Position numbers and translations under genes: made by a program. From Mycolicibacterium parafortuitum (GTDB taxonomy: Bacteria; Actinomycetota; Actinomycetes; Mycobacteriales; Mycobacteriaceae), in contig NZ_AP022598.1 of assembly GCF_010725485.1 (NCBI RefSeq), positions 5,022,001 through 5,086,000 of the forward strand: a DNA stretch of 64,000 nucleotides, in the 5' to 3' direction. The notes under the pieces were generated by a model. It saw only the letters and a list, made by a program, of their open reading frames with translations, was not told the DNA's origin and searched no databases. Of this stretch, positions 18,105 through 27,934 are shown piece by piece (the first letter of the stretch is position 1; each line of letters starts with the position of its first letter).

Positions 18105-18956
18105 CTAGACGTCCAGCGCTCCGGCGCGCGCCAGCGCGGCCTCGAACTGCTCGCGGATCCCCGGCGCGGCCGCGACCATCCGGCCACCGCCCTGCGTCGA
18201 TTCCGGGGGGCGAACCTGCGCGCCCGCCTCGGCGGCGATCAGCGCGGCTGCGGCCCAATCCCAGACGTGGACGTCGTCCTCGAAGTACGCGTCCAGCCGG
18301 CCTGCGGCCACCGAGCACAGATCCAGTGCGCACGAACCGATCCGGCGCAGATCCCGCACCTGCGGCAGCAGCTCCGCGATGATCTCGCCCTGACGCCGAC
18401 GGTGCTCGCGGTCGTAGGAGAACCCGGTACCGACCAATGCGGTCGACAGATCGGCCGCATTGGAGCACCGCAGCTCGGTGACCACGTCGCCGTGCCGGAC
18501 CCTGGCCCCGCCACCGAGCGCGGCGGAGTACACCGACCCGGCGGCGACGTCGGCGACCGCGCCCGCGACCGAGGCGCCGTCGCGCCGCACCCCGACCGAC
18601 ACCGCGTACGCGGGGATCCCGTACAGGAAGTTCACCGTGCCGTCGATCGGGTCGAGAACCCAGGTGAGCTGCCCGGGTGCGGCGCCGACGGCGCCGCCCT
18701 CCTCCTCACCGAGGATCGCGTCGCCGGGACGCAACTGCGCCAGCCGGTCGCGCAGCAGCCGCTCGGTCTCGGTGTCGACGACGGTCACCGGATCGGTCGA
18801 ACTGCTCTTGACCCGTACCGCCCCGTCCGTGTCCGCCGAGCCCCGGCCGAACACCTCACCGCGACGGCGGCGCACGAACTCGGCGGCCTCGGTCGCGAGT
18901 TGCTCGGCCACCTCACGGAGCAGCGCGGGATCTGTGCCGGGGTTCGTATCGCTCAC
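18105..18956 (-). CDS. suhB: Inositol-1-monophosphatase family protein
   Basis: The 283-residue Mg2+-dependent phosphatase starts at a GTG (VSDTNPGTDPALLREVAEQL). The metal-binding signatures GEEEGG (Glu of motif 1), WVLDPIDGTVNF (DPIDGT motif) and HVWDWAAAALIAAEAG (WD motif) are intact, which places it in the IMPase/SuhB family. In mycobacteria the pathway use is release of myo-inositol for phosphatidylinositol, mannosides and mycothiol. It diverges from ppgK, with the start codons 126 bases apart. Confidence 0.93.
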   Translation of the reverse strand: MSDTNPGTDPALLREVAEQLATEAAEFVRRRRGEVFGRGSADTDGAVRVKSSSTDPVTVVDTETERLLRDRLAQLRPGDAILGEEEGGAVGAAPGQLTWVLDPIDGTVNFLYGIPAYAVSVGVRRDGASVAGAVADVAAGSVYSAALGGGARVRHGDVVTELRCSNAADLSTALVGTGFSYDREHRRRQGEIIAELLPQVRDLRRIGSCALDLCSVAAGRLDAYFEDDVHVWDWAAAALIAAEAGAQVRPPESTQGGGRMVAAAPGIREQFEAALARAGALDV

Positions 18957-19082
18957 CGGTCCATCGCAGCACATCCGGGGGCCGGTGGGCGCCGCAGGGG
19001 ATGCGCGACCGGCCCCCATGACAATTGGTCAGCCGATAGGGTTGGCATCGCGTTCGTCGCCCACCTGCGCAGAGGAGCCCGC

Positions 19083-19898
19083 ATGACCGCCGACGAGTCA
19101 TCGACCGCAGCTGCGGCCACCGAACCAGGGTCCACCGGTCACCGCCGAGCATTCGGGGTCGACGTCGGCGGCAGCGGCGTCAAGGGCGGCATCGTCGACC
19201 TCGACACCGGGGCGCTGATCGGCGAGCGGTTCAAACTGCTGACCCCGCAGCCGGCCACCCCGGAAGCTGTCGCGAAGACCATCGCCGAGGTCGTCCGGCA
19301 CTTCGGCTGGACCGGCCCGCTCGGGGTCACCTACCCGGGCGTGGTCTCCGACGGGATCGTGCGCACCGCCGCGAACGTCGACAAGGCCTGGATCGGACGC
19401 AGCGCCAGGGACGTCATCTCCGCCGAGCTCGACGGGCAGCCGGTCACCGTGCTCAACGACGCCGACGCGGCGGGACTCGCCGAAGAGAAATTCGGTGCCG
19501 GACGCGACAACACCGGCGTGATCGTGCTGCTCACGTTCGGCACCGGGATCGGCTCGGCGGTGATCCACAACGGGGTGCTGTTGCCCAACACCGAGTTCGG
19601 CCACCTGGAGGTCGGCGGCAAGGAAGCCGAGCATCGCGCCGCGAGCTCGGTGAAGGAACGCAAGGAATGGACGTACGAGCGGTGGACCCGTGAGGTCACA
19701 AAAGTGCTGGTCGCCATCGAGAACGCGATCTGGCCGGACCTGTTCATCGCCGGTGGGGGGATCAGCCGCAAGGCCGACAAGTGGATTCCGCTACTGCAGA
19801 ACCGGGTGCCCGTGGTCGCGGCCACGCTGCAGAACACCGCGGGCATCGTCGGTGCGGCGATGGCCGCCGAGTTCGACGTCACGGCAACCGGTAAGTAG
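19083..19898 (+). CDS. ppgK: Polyphosphate glucokinase
   Basis: This ROK-family cytoplasmic kinase phosphorylates glucose using polyphosphate or ATP. The 271 residues carry FGVDVGGSGVKGGIVD (phosphate-1), GVTYPGVV, the catalytic Asp region VTVLNDADAAGLAEEKFG, LLTFGTGIGSAVIHNG and NTEFGHLEVGG. The length and the NTEFGH stretch fit the actinobacterial polyphosphate enzyme. The ATG at 19083 is preceded by GAGGAGCCCGC. It is immediately upstream of sigA, as in M. tuberculosis. Confidence 0.95.
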   Translation: MTADESSTAAAATEPGSTGHRRAFGVDVGGSGVKGGIVDLDTGALIGERFKLLTPQPATPEAVAKTIAEVVRHFGWTGPLGVTYPGVVSDGIVRTAANVDKAWIGRSARDVISAELDGQPVTVLNDADAAGLAEEKFGAGRDNTGVIVLLTFGTGIGSAVIHNGVLLPNTEFGHLEVGGKEAEHRAASSVKERKEWTYERWTREVTKVLVAIENAIWPDLFIAGGGISRKADKWIPLLQNRVPVVAATLQNTAGIVGAAMAAEFDVTATGK

Positions 19899-19964
19899 TC
19901 GTTTCGGCGTGCTCGCACAGCGGTCAGATTTGCCGCTGTGGTCAGCCGCAACCCAGACTGTCGT

Positions 19965-19970
19965 TACAAT
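19965..19970 (+). promoter_or_regulatory. Likely -10 element of a sigA promoter
   Basis: TACAAT in an otherwise GC-rich 220-base leader upstream of sigA matches the housekeeping -10 consensus TANNNT. No good -35 hexamer is visible at the usual spacing, which is common in mycobacteria. If used, the 5' leader would be about 140 bases. Confidence 0.4.
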
Positions 19971-20118
19971 GGTCGACGGCGGCCAACGACCAGACAGCGA
20001 CGGGGAGATTCAGCCGACCCCGACATGACGCTTTGAGATCGACGCCGACAATCGACATAGCCGAACTTTCGGTGGCGCACGCGTGCGCGCCGAGACCCGC
20101 ACGACCGAAAGGGTGTAC

Positions 20119-21522
<1,404 letters not shown>

Positions 21523-21561
21523 TCCAAGAATTAATTAAGGCGGCCGCCCTACGGTCGCCGC

Positions 21562-22689
21562 ATGACACAGCAACTGGTCGCCGCACCCGCGTCGGCGCCG
21601 TCGGCACCGAAACGGGTTCCGCCCGCCCGGCTGATCCGTGCCCTGGATATCGCGCGGGCCGGGCTGGCCCGCATCCACCGCTCGATGGTTCCCGGGAACA
21701 TCGCCCTGCTGGAACTCGCCACCGGCGCGTGGACCACCCAGGTGCTCTACGTCGCCGCCAAGCTCGGCATCCCGGACTGTCTGGCCTCGGGCCCGATGCG
21801 GGCCGCCGACGTCGCGGTGCGGGTGGGTGCCGATCCCGACGCCGTGCACCGGCTGCTGCGCGCGATGGCCAGCCGCGGGGCGCTGCGGGAGCGCCGCGAC
21901 GGTCGCTTCGCCCTCACCGCCGTCGGTGACGCGTTGCGCTCCGACAGCGAGGGATCCCTGCGCGACATGGTGCTGTTCATCGGCCATCCGGCCCGCTGGG
22001 CGGACTGGGGCGCGCTGTCGTACTCGGTGCAGACCGGCCAACCCGCCGCCGACATGCTGCGCGGCATGCCGTTCTTCGAATACCTCGACACCGACCCGGA
22101 ATTCGCGGCGGTGTTCAACGATGCGATGACCGCCGTCAGCGGCTTGTCCAACGAGATCGCCTTGCAGGCCTACGACTTCACCGCGGCCCGGCTGATCGTC
22201 GACGTCGGTGGTGGACACGGCGCGGTGCTGAGCCGCATCCTGCAGAGCGCGCCCGCGGCTGCAGGGGTCCTCTACGACCTGCCCGCTGTCGTGGCGGGAG
22301 CGCCGCCGCTGCTGACCGCGGCCGGTGTCGCCGACCGGTGCACGGTCACCGGCGGCTCGTTCCTGGACTCGGTGCCCTCGGGTGGCGACCTGTACGTGAT
22401 GAAGAACGTCATCCACGACTGGAACGACGCGGACAGCGCGACGATCCTGCGCAACATCCGCGCCGCGATCGCCGACGGCGGAACCCTGCTGCTGTTGGAG
22501 ATGGTGCTTCCGCCCCGGGCCACGTCGTTCATCGGGCACATGCTCGACCTGGAGATGCTGCTGATGCTGCACGGCAAGGAACGCACTCGAGCTCAGTACT
22601 CGGAATTGTTGCGCGCCAATGGTTTCGAGCTGCGCCGGGTGATCCCGACGGTGAGCCCGCTGTCACTCCTGGAGGCCCGCGCGATCTAG
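21562..22689 (+). CDS. SAM-dependent O-methyltransferase, family 2
   Basis: This 375-residue protein resembles plant/polyketide O-methyltransferases (PF00891). An N-terminal winged-helix dimerisation part (about 45-120, LATGAWTTQVLYVAAKLGIPDCLA) precedes a SAM-binding fold with LIVDVGGGHGAVLSRIL (motif I). YVMKNVIHDWNDADSATILRNIRAAI and LLLEMVLPP are the family-typical catalytic and motif III regions; the His of VIHDW is the usual base. It may methylate a phenolic or polyketide metabolite. No biosynthetic partners are nearby. Confidence 0.9.
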   Translation: MTQQLVAAPASAPSAPKRVPPARLIRALDIARAGLARIHRSMVPGNIALLELATGAWTTQVLYVAAKLGIPDCLASGPMRAADVAVRVGADPDAVHRLLRAMASRGALRERRDGRFALTAVGDALRSDSEGSLRDMVLFIGHPARWADWGALSYSVQTGQPAADMLRGMPFFEYLDTDPEFAAVFNDAMTAVSGLSNEIALQAYDFTAARLIVDVGGGHGAVLSRILQSAPAAAGVLYDLPAVVAGAPPLLTAAGVADRCTVTGGSFLDSVPSGGDLYVMKNVIHDWNDADSATILRNIRAAIADGGTLLLLEMVLPPRATSFIGHMLDLEMLLMLHGKERTRAQYSELLRANGFELRRVIPTVSPLSLLEARAI

Positions 22690-22695
22690 CCCGGG

Positions 22696-23478
22696 TCAGC
22701 GCTTCCGCTCGCGCACCTTGTAGGTCGACGGCCAGGACTCGCGGGTCTCGTCGCCGACGAGTGGCACGCCCTTGGAGCCGATCCTGATGTCGTAGGCCTC
22801 CTTGCCCGCGCCGACCTCACGGTTGGCGTGCTCGGTGGCCAGGTATATCAGCTGGTCGATCTCGGCTTCGGCGAACGCGACGAAGGTGGTCTTGCGGACG
22901 ATCTCCTCCGCAGGCGGCACCATCCGGTCCGGCAGGATCCGCGTCAGCAACGCCGCGACGGCCAGCAGCGCGAACGGCACCACCCAGTAGCAGACGAACG
23001 ACAGCGGCGTCTCGGTGTCCAGGATGGTCGCGTCGCCGTCCACGATCGGTGGAATCGCCGACGACAGCGTCATACCGGCGAACGCGGCGATCCAGATCCA
23101 CGTCAGCACCGACGTGATGCGTTGGAAGGTCTCGTTCTCGATGACCTCCTTGGGCTGACCCACCACGGCGAACTCCCGGATGAAGGGTCGCCCGATGAGC
23201 GCACCGACCAACGCGACGACGAAGATGCCCGCATTGCTCAGCGGCTGCAGCCACTGCTCCATGAACGACGCGCTGACGGTGAAGGTGAGCACCGTGAGGA
23301 TCGCGAACACGACGACGGCGCCGGCCTCCAGCGTGCGCCCCGGCGATCCGGAGACCCGCGCCGCGACCACCGCGGCCACGGACACCGCGAGTGCGATCAG
23401 CACGGCGGTGGGGAACGGGACGTTGCCGACGAGAACCCAGTAGACGAGCCACGGCGCGAAACCAAAGATGATGCCCAC
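22696..23478 (-). CDS. Conserved polytopic membrane protein of unknown function
   Basis: The 260-residue protein starts at a GTG (VGIIFGFAPWLVYWVLVGNVPFP). About six hydrophobic helices occupy residues 1-185, in two groups of three, suggesting an internal duplication. A soluble C-terminal tail follows (VGAGKEAYDIRIGSKGVPLVGDETRESWPSTYKVRERK). I do not recognise the family. It converges with the O-methyltransferase gene with a 6-base gap. Confidence 0.75.
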   Translation of the reverse strand: MGIIFGFAPWLVYWVLVGNVPFPTAVLIALAVSVAAVVAARVSGSPGRTLEAGAVVVFAILTVLTFTVSASFMEQWLQPLSNAGIFVVALVGALIGRPFIREFAVVGQPKEVIENETFQRITSVLTWIWIAAFAGMTLSSAIPPIVDGDATILDTETPLSFVCYWVVPFALLAVAALLTRILPDRMVPPAEEIVRKTTFVAFAEAEIDQLIYLATEHANREVGAGKEAYDIRIGSKGVPLVGDETRESWPSTYKVRERKR

Positions 23479-23565
23479 GGCAGGCAGTGTATTGAGTCAC
23501 GCCGCGCCGTGGCAGCGTCCTATGTCACAAATGAGAATGCCACTCTTTACCCGCGGCGCCGCGGA

Positions 23566-23925
23566 TCACGCGTCGAGCGGCGCGAATCGGCCGTCGTCGT
23601 CCGGCCGGTATGTGGTGACACTGATCACAGCTTCGGCAGGTAGAGAACCGTACAGATGTGGGAACACCATGCCATCGGGATCGGTCGGGACCCCCGGCTC
23701 CCAGCGGACAGGAGAGCCCACGCGTGCGGGATCGATGCGTAGCAGCACCAGATCGGAACGGCCGGCGTAGAGCCGGTTCGCCGGCAGGTGCACCTGCGCT
23801 GGACTCGACAGATGCACGAAACCGACGGTCCGCAGCGAGTCCGGTTCGTGAGATCCGGTGCGCTGGGCGGCAGCCCACTCCTGTTCGGTGCACAGGTGGA
23901 CGAGGACGTCTGGCTGCGAACCCAT
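23566..23925 (-). CDS. DUF952 family protein
   Basis: The 119-residue protein starts MGSQPDVLVHLCTEQEW, with an upstream non-conserved open frame excluded. The pattern GFVHLSSPAQVHLPANRLYAGR ... LVLLRIDPARVGSPVRWEP ... MVFPHLYGSLP is characteristic of DUF952, small cytoplasmic proteins related to glutathione S-transferase-neighbour domains with conserved His residues. Biochemical function is unknown. It diverges from the small Cys-rich gene at 24059. Confidence 0.85.
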   Translation of the reverse strand: MGSQPDVLVHLCTEQEWAAAQRTGSHEPDSLRTVGFVHLSSPAQVHLPANRLYAGRSDLVLLRIDPARVGSPVRWEPGVPTDPDGMVFPHLYGSLPAEAVISVTTYRPDDDGRFAPLDA

Positions 23926-24058
23926 TTGCGTGCACCCCTGTCTCGGTAACGCCGGCATCCGTGAGACACGACACACCGGTAAACCCCCGGGGAACAAGGC
24001 TGGATCCCCAAGCGTCTGACAGAGTAGATGTACGTCGCTACCACCCAATGGAGGTGCC

Positions 24059-24250
24059 ATGACCGCAACGCTCACCAGCCCTGAATTGACCAAGGCTGAT
24101 CGCTGCGACCGTTGTGGGGCCGCGGCCCGGGTACGGGCCAAGCTTCCCTCGGGTGGTGAGTTGCTGTTCTGCCAGCATCACGCCAACGAGCACGAGGCCA
24201 GGCTCATCGAGCTCGCCGCGGTCATCGAAGTGAGCCCGCTGCAGCCGTAG
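24059..24250 (+). CDS. Small DUF7455-like zinc-ribbon protein
   Basis: This 63-residue protein has a good GGAGG ribosome-binding site 5 bases before the ATG. It contains CDRCGAAARVRAKLPSGGELLFCQHHANEHEARL, a likely zinc-binding pair CxxC...CxxH. Such proteins are widespread in actinobacteria near sigma-factor genes. The function is unknown, with possible roles in nucleic-acid or protein contact. It lies just upstream of the YihY gene with a 29-base gap. Confidence 0.82.
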   Translation: MTATLTSPELTKADRCDRCGAAARVRAKLPSGGELLFCQHHANEHEARLIELAAVIEVSPLQP

Positions 24251-24279
24251 TCCCACCCATCGGCAATGCTGTTCTGGTC

Positions 24280-25254
24280 ATGAGTGACCAGACAGCGTTG
24301 CCGCCGGGACGGCCTCCCGCGAAAGCCAGGCCATCGCGCCACCACATCCGGCACATCACCGCCCGAACGTTGGGCAAAAGCTGGGACGATTCGATTTTTT
24401 CCGAGTCGGCTCAGGCTGCCTTCTGGTGCGCGCTGTCACTGCCACCACTGCTGCTGGGCATGCTCGGCAGCCTCGCCTACATCGCCCCCCTGTTCGGCCC
24501 GGACACACTGCCGACCATCGAGAACCAGCTCATCAGCCTCGCGGGAAGGTTCTTCTCCCCCAACGTCGTCGGCGAGATCATCGAACCGACGGTGCGCGAC
24601 ATCGTCCAAGGCGCCCGGGGCGAGGTGGTCTCGCTCGGTTTCGTGATCTCGTTGTGGGCGGGCTCATCGGCGATCTCGGCGTTCGTCGACTCGATCACCG
24701 AAGCCCACGACCAGACACCGCTGCGACACCCGGTCCGGCAGCGCTTCTACGCGCTCGGCCTCTACGTGGTGATGCTGATCGGCGCCATCATCACCGCGCC
24801 GTTTCTGGCACTCGGTCCGCGCAAGGTCGCGGAGTTCATCCCCGACAGCTGGGACACCGGCCTGCGCTTCGCCTACTACCCAGTGCTGTTCGTCGCGCTG
24901 GTGATCGCGGTGAACATCCTCTACAGGGTGTCGCTTCCGAAACCGCTGCCGACGCACCGGCTTCTGCTCGGATCGGTGCTCGCCGCGGTCGTCTTCCTGA
25001 TCGCGACCTGGGGCCTGCGGGTGTACCTGACGTGGATCACCAGCACCGGATACACGTACGGCGCGCTCGCGACGCCGATCGCTTTCCTGCTGTTCGCGTT
25101 CTTCCTCGGCTTCGCGATCATGATCGGCGCCGAACTGAATGCCGCCATCGAAGAGGAATGGCCCGCGCCCGACACCCACGCCACCCGGCTGCGGTTCTGG
25201 CTCAAGGCCAAAGCCGAATCACGCAACGGGAATGGCAGCGGCGCTACGTCTTGA
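24280..25254 (+). CDS. YihY/BrkB family inner-membrane protein (Rv2707-like)
   Basis: The 324-residue protein has about six membrane helices, beginning FWCALSLPPLLLGMLGSLAYIAPLFG, and the YihY hallmark of a long amphipathic region containing SLWAGSSAISAFVDSITEAHD. The C-terminal helices include FLLFAFFLGFAIMIGAELNAAIEEEW. The old label ribonuclease BN is not supported for this family; transport or envelope roles have been proposed. The 3' end overlaps the convergent DUF3039 gene by 11 bases. Confidence 0.9.
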   Translation: MSDQTALPPGRPPAKARPSRHHIRHITARTLGKSWDDSIFSESAQAAFWCALSLPPLLLGMLGSLAYIAPLFGPDTLPTIENQLISLAGRFFSPNVVGEIIEPTVRDIVQGARGEVVSLGFVISLWAGSSAISAFVDSITEAHDQTPLRHPVRQRFYALGLYVVMLIGAIITAPFLALGPRKVAEFIPDSWDTGLRFAYYPVLFVALVIAVNILYRVSLPKPLPTHRLLLGSVLAAVVFLIATWGLRVYLTWITSTGYTYGALATPIAFLLFAFFLGFAIMIGAELNAAIEEEWPAPDTHATRLRFWLKAKAESRNGNGSGATS

Positions 25255-25480
25255 GCTGTTCGTAGATCCGCTTGCAGTCGGGGCACACCGGGGAACCCGG
25301 CTTCGCCGAACGGGTCACCGGGAACACCTCGCCGCACAACGCGACGACGTGGGTGCCCATCACCGCGCTTTCGGCGATCTTGTCCTTCTTGACGTAGTGG
25401 AAGAACTTGGGAGTGTCGTTGTCAGTCCCGTCGTCGACGCGTTCGTCGGTGTCGGTGCGTTCGATCGTCTGGGTGTCCAT
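25244..25480 (-). CDS. DUF3039 zinc-ribbon protein (Rv2708c-like)
   Basis: This is a 78-residue acidic protein starting MDTQTIERTDTDERVDDG. The central part FFHYVKKDKIAESAVMGTHVVALCGEVFPVTRS and the C-terminal CPDCKRIYEQL define DUF3039. LCGEVF and CPDC probably supply zinc ligands. It is conserved in actinobacteria with unknown function. The gene overlaps the end of the YihY gene by 11 bases, tail to tail. Confidence 0.88.
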   Translation of the reverse strand: MDTQTIERTDTDERVDDGTDNDTPKFFHYVKKDKIAESAVMGTHVVALCGEVFPVTRSAKPGSPVCPDCKRIYEQLKT

Positions 25481-25586
25481 GGCCCCTATTCTGCCTGGCC
25501 ATCAATCGGTAAGAAACGCGATGGGCACACCTGCGCCGACATGTGGAACAGTGGAGGTATGAACGCCGGATTGAACCACTGATCTA

Positions 25587-25985
25587 GTGCGTGACTCCGA
25601 ACTGAGTTTCGACGACGAGGGCCGCCCGGTTCTGATCACCCGGGCCGCGCTCGCCTACGAGGAACAGCACCGCCAACGGGTCCGGAAGTACCTGACGCTG
25701 ATGGCGTTCCGGATCCCGGCACTGGTGCTGGCCGCCGTCGCCTACAGCATCTGGCACAACGGCTTGATCTCGCTGGCGATCATCGTGGTCTCGATCCCGT
25801 TGCCGTGGATGGCGGTGCTGATCGCCAACGACCGGCCGCCGCGCAGCGCCGAGGAGCCCCGCCGCTACGACGCACCCCGCAGGATCCCGTTGTTCCCGAC
25901 GGCCGAGCGCCCCGCTATCGAGCAGCACCATCCCGGCGCGCCGCAACCAGGCAGCCGCGATGCGCGCGGTGAGACCGCCGGCTGA
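25587..25985 (+). CDS. DUF3099 small membrane protein (Rv2709-like)
   Basis: The 132-residue protein has a GTG start (VRDSELSFDDEGRPVLITRAALAYEEQHRQRVRKYL). Two adjacent membrane helices follow (LMAFRIPALVLAAVAYSIWH and LISLAIIVVSIPLPWMAVLIAN), then a Pro/Arg-rich cytoplasmic tail. This is the DUF3099 pattern. The function is unknown. It is always close to sigB in mycobacteria, and the sigB promoter begins about 80 bases downstream of its stop. Confidence 0.87.
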   Translation: MRDSELSFDDEGRPVLITRAALAYEEQHRQRVRKYLTLMAFRIPALVLAAVAYSIWHNGLISLAIIVVSIPLPWMAVLIANDRPPRSAEEPRRYDAPRRIPLFPTAERPAIEQHHPGAPQPGSRDARGETAG

Positions 25986-26068
25986 GCGGCTTCTGGGCCT
26001 ATTCTCAGCACATTCTCAGGTCAGGGTCTGAAAACCGCAGATCAGGACGTGTGAACCTCCGAAAAGGT

Positions 26069-26097
26069 GGGAACTCTTTGCCCGCTCCGGGCGTTGT
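26069..26097 (+). promoter_or_regulatory. ECF-sigma (SigE/SigH-type) promoter of sigB
   Basis: GGGAAC at 26069-26074 and CGTTGT at 26092-26097 are separated by 17 bases. They match the GGAAC...CGTT consensus used by the mycobacterial stress sigma factors SigE and SigH, which are known to drive sigB in M. tuberculosis. The start codon lies 36 bases beyond the -10 region. The factor assignment is inference. Confidence 0.78.
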
Positions 26098-26132
26098 AGC
26101 TCGTGAAAGTTCCACCCGATCAGGAGGCCGTC

Positions 26133-27092
26133 ATGGCAAATGCCACCACCAGCCGCATCGACCAAGATCTGGATGCTCAAAGCCCCGCCGCTGACCTGGT
26201 GCGCGTATACCTGAACGGCATCGGAAAGACCGCTCTGCTCAACGCCGCCGACGAAGTCGAGCTGGCCAAGCGGATCGAGGCCGGTCTCTACGCGCAGCAT
26301 CTGCTGGCGACGAAGAAGCGATTGGGCGAAAACCGCAAGCGTGACCTCGCTGCGGTGGTTCGAGACGGTGAGGCGGCGCGGCGGCATCTGCTGGAGGCGA
26401 ACCTCCGGCTGGTGGTGTCGCTGGCCAAGCGCTACACCGGGCGCGGTATGCCGCTGCTGGATCTGATCCAGGAGGGCAACCTGGGCCTGATCCGCGCGAT
26501 GGAGAAGTTCGACTACGCCAAGGGATTCAAGTTCTCGACGTACGCGACGTGGTGGATCCGACAGGCCATCACCCGAGGCATGGCCGACCAGAGCCGCACC
26601 ATCCGGCTGCCCGTCCACCTGGTCGAGCAGGTCAACAAGCTCGCGCGGATCAAACGCGAGATGCATCAGAACCTGGGCCGTGAGGCCACCGACGAGGAAC
26701 TCGCCGAGGAATCCGGCATCCCGGTGGAGAAGATCACCGACCTGCTCGAGCACAGCCGCGACCCGGTGAGCCTCGACATGCCCGTCGGCAGCGACGAGGA
26801 GGCCCCGCTGGGCGACTTCATCGAAGACGCCGAGGCCATGTCGGCGGAGAACGCGGTGATCTCCGAGCTCCTGCACACCGACATCCGCTACGTGCTGGCC
26901 ACGCTCGACGAGCGCGAGCAGCAGGTCATCCGGCTGCGCTTCGGCCTCGACGACGGCCAGCCGCGCACGCTCGACCAGATCGGCAAGCTGTTCGGGCTGT
27001 CCCGTGAGCGGGTCCGCCAGATCGAGCGCGAAGTTATGGCCAAGCTCCGCAACGGTGAGCGCGCCGACCGGCTCCGCTCCTACGCCAGCTGA
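26133..27092 (+). CDS. sigB: RNA polymerase sigma factor SigB
   Basis: This 319-residue non-essential group 2 sigma factor is a paralogue of SigA lacking its long N-terminus. The ATG at 26133 is 4 bases after a perfect AGGAGG, so the in-frame ATG 30 bases upstream is rejected. Region 1.2 is [29 protein letters not shown], region 2 is [40 protein letters not shown], and region 4.2 is [27 protein letters not shown]. It mediates general stress and stationary-phase transcription. Confidence 0.97.
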   Translation: MANATTSRIDQDLDAQSPAADLVRVYLNGIGKTALLNAADEVELAKRIEAGLYAQHLLATKKRLGENRKRDLAAVVRDGEAARRHLLEANLRLVVSLAKRYTGRGMPLLDLIQEGNLGLIRAMEKFDYAKGFKFSTYATWWIRQAITRGMADQSRTIRLPVHLVEQVNKLARIKREMHQNLGREATDEELAEESGIPVEKITDLLEHSRDPVSLDMPVGSDEEAPLGDFIEDAEAMSAENAVISELLHTDIRYVLATLDEREQQVIRLRFGLDDGQPRTLDQIGKLFGLSRERVRQIEREVMAKLRNGERADRLRSYAS

Positions 27093-27115
27093 GCGACCCG
27101 CCGGCATCGACTGCG

Positions 27116-27147
27116 AAAGGCCCGCCGAGAACTTCGGCGGGCCTTTT
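27116..27147 (+). terminator. Intrinsic terminator after sigB
   Basis: A 13-base-pair perfect stem (AAAGGCCCGCCGA / TCGGCGGGCCTTT) with a 5-base loop is followed by a short T run. It starts 23 bases after the sigB stop and separates sigB from ideR. It is the clearest rho-independent terminator in the window. Confidence 0.9.
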
Positions 27148-27237
27148 CCGTCGCCCGTGGTGTAACCCGTGTCGCGTCAGGAAGGACCGCTGTGGGCCTG
27201 CGCGGCCGGTAGACTCCTGTGGGACGGAGGGTGTGCA

Positions 27238-27930
27238 ATGAACGATCTAGTCGATACCACCGAGATGTATCTGCGGACGATCTACGACCTCGAGGAAGAG
27301 GGCGTGATCCCACTGCGCGCGCGCATCGCGGAGCGTCTCGAGCAGAGTGGCCCCACCGTCAGCCAGACCGTCTCCCGGATGGAACGCGACGGCCTGCTTC
27401 ACGTCGCCGGTGACCGGCATCTCGAACTGACCGACAAGGGCCGCGCGCTCGCGGTCGCGGTGATGCGCAAGCACCGGCTCGCCGAGCGCCTTCTCGTCGA
27501 CGTCATCGGTCTGCCGTGGGAGGAAGTGCACGCCGAGGCCTGCCGCTGGGAGCACGTGATGAGCGTCGACGTCGAACGGCGCCTCGTGCAGGTCCTCAAC
27601 AACCCCACCACCTCTCCGTTCGGCAATCCCATCCCGGGCCTGTCCGAGCTCGGTGTCGGCGACGATCTCAGCGACGAGGCACTGAGCCTGGTCCGGCTCA
27701 CCGAACTACCCGCCGGCATGCCCGTCGCGGTGGTGGTGCGCCAGCTGACCGAGCACGTGCAGGGCGACGTCGAGCTGATCGCCCGGCTCAAGGACGCCGG
27801 CGTCGTGCCGAATGCCCGTGTGACGGTGGAGACCAACGACCACGGCGGCGTCATGATCGTCATCCCCGGCCACGAGCAGGTCGAGTTGCCGCACGAGATG
27901 GCCCACGCGGTCAAGGTCGAAAAGGTCTGA
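27238..27930 (+). CDS. ideR: Iron-dependent repressor IdeR (DtxR family)
   Basis: The 230-residue metal-activated repressor controls siderophore, iron-uptake and iron-storage genes. Numbered from the ATG at 27238, the metal ligands of mycobacterial IdeR are all present: Met10, Cys102, Glu105 and His106 (primary site), and His79, Glu83 and His98 (ancillary site). Domains are a winged-helix DNA-binding part (1-73), a dimerisation part (74-140) and a C-terminal SH3-like domain. GGAGG lies 7 bases upstream. TAGACT about 20 bases upstream could be its -10. Confidence 0.97.
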   Translation: MNDLVDTTEMYLRTIYDLEEEGVIPLRARIAERLEQSGPTVSQTVSRMERDGLLHVAGDRHLELTDKGRALAVAVMRKHRLAERLLVDVIGLPWEEVHAEACRWEHVMSVDVERRLVQVLNNPTTSPFGNPIPGLSELGVGDDLSDEALSLVRLTELPAGMPVAVVVRQLTEHVQGDVELIARLKDAGVVPNARVTVETNDHGGVMIVIPGHEQVELPHEMAHAVKVEKV

Positions 27931-27934
27931 TTCG

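Noticed and set aside
23612..23628. CRP-like sequence GGTGA-N6-TCACA
   Set aside because: One mismatch in the core and located inside the DUF952 coding sequence away from any promoter position.
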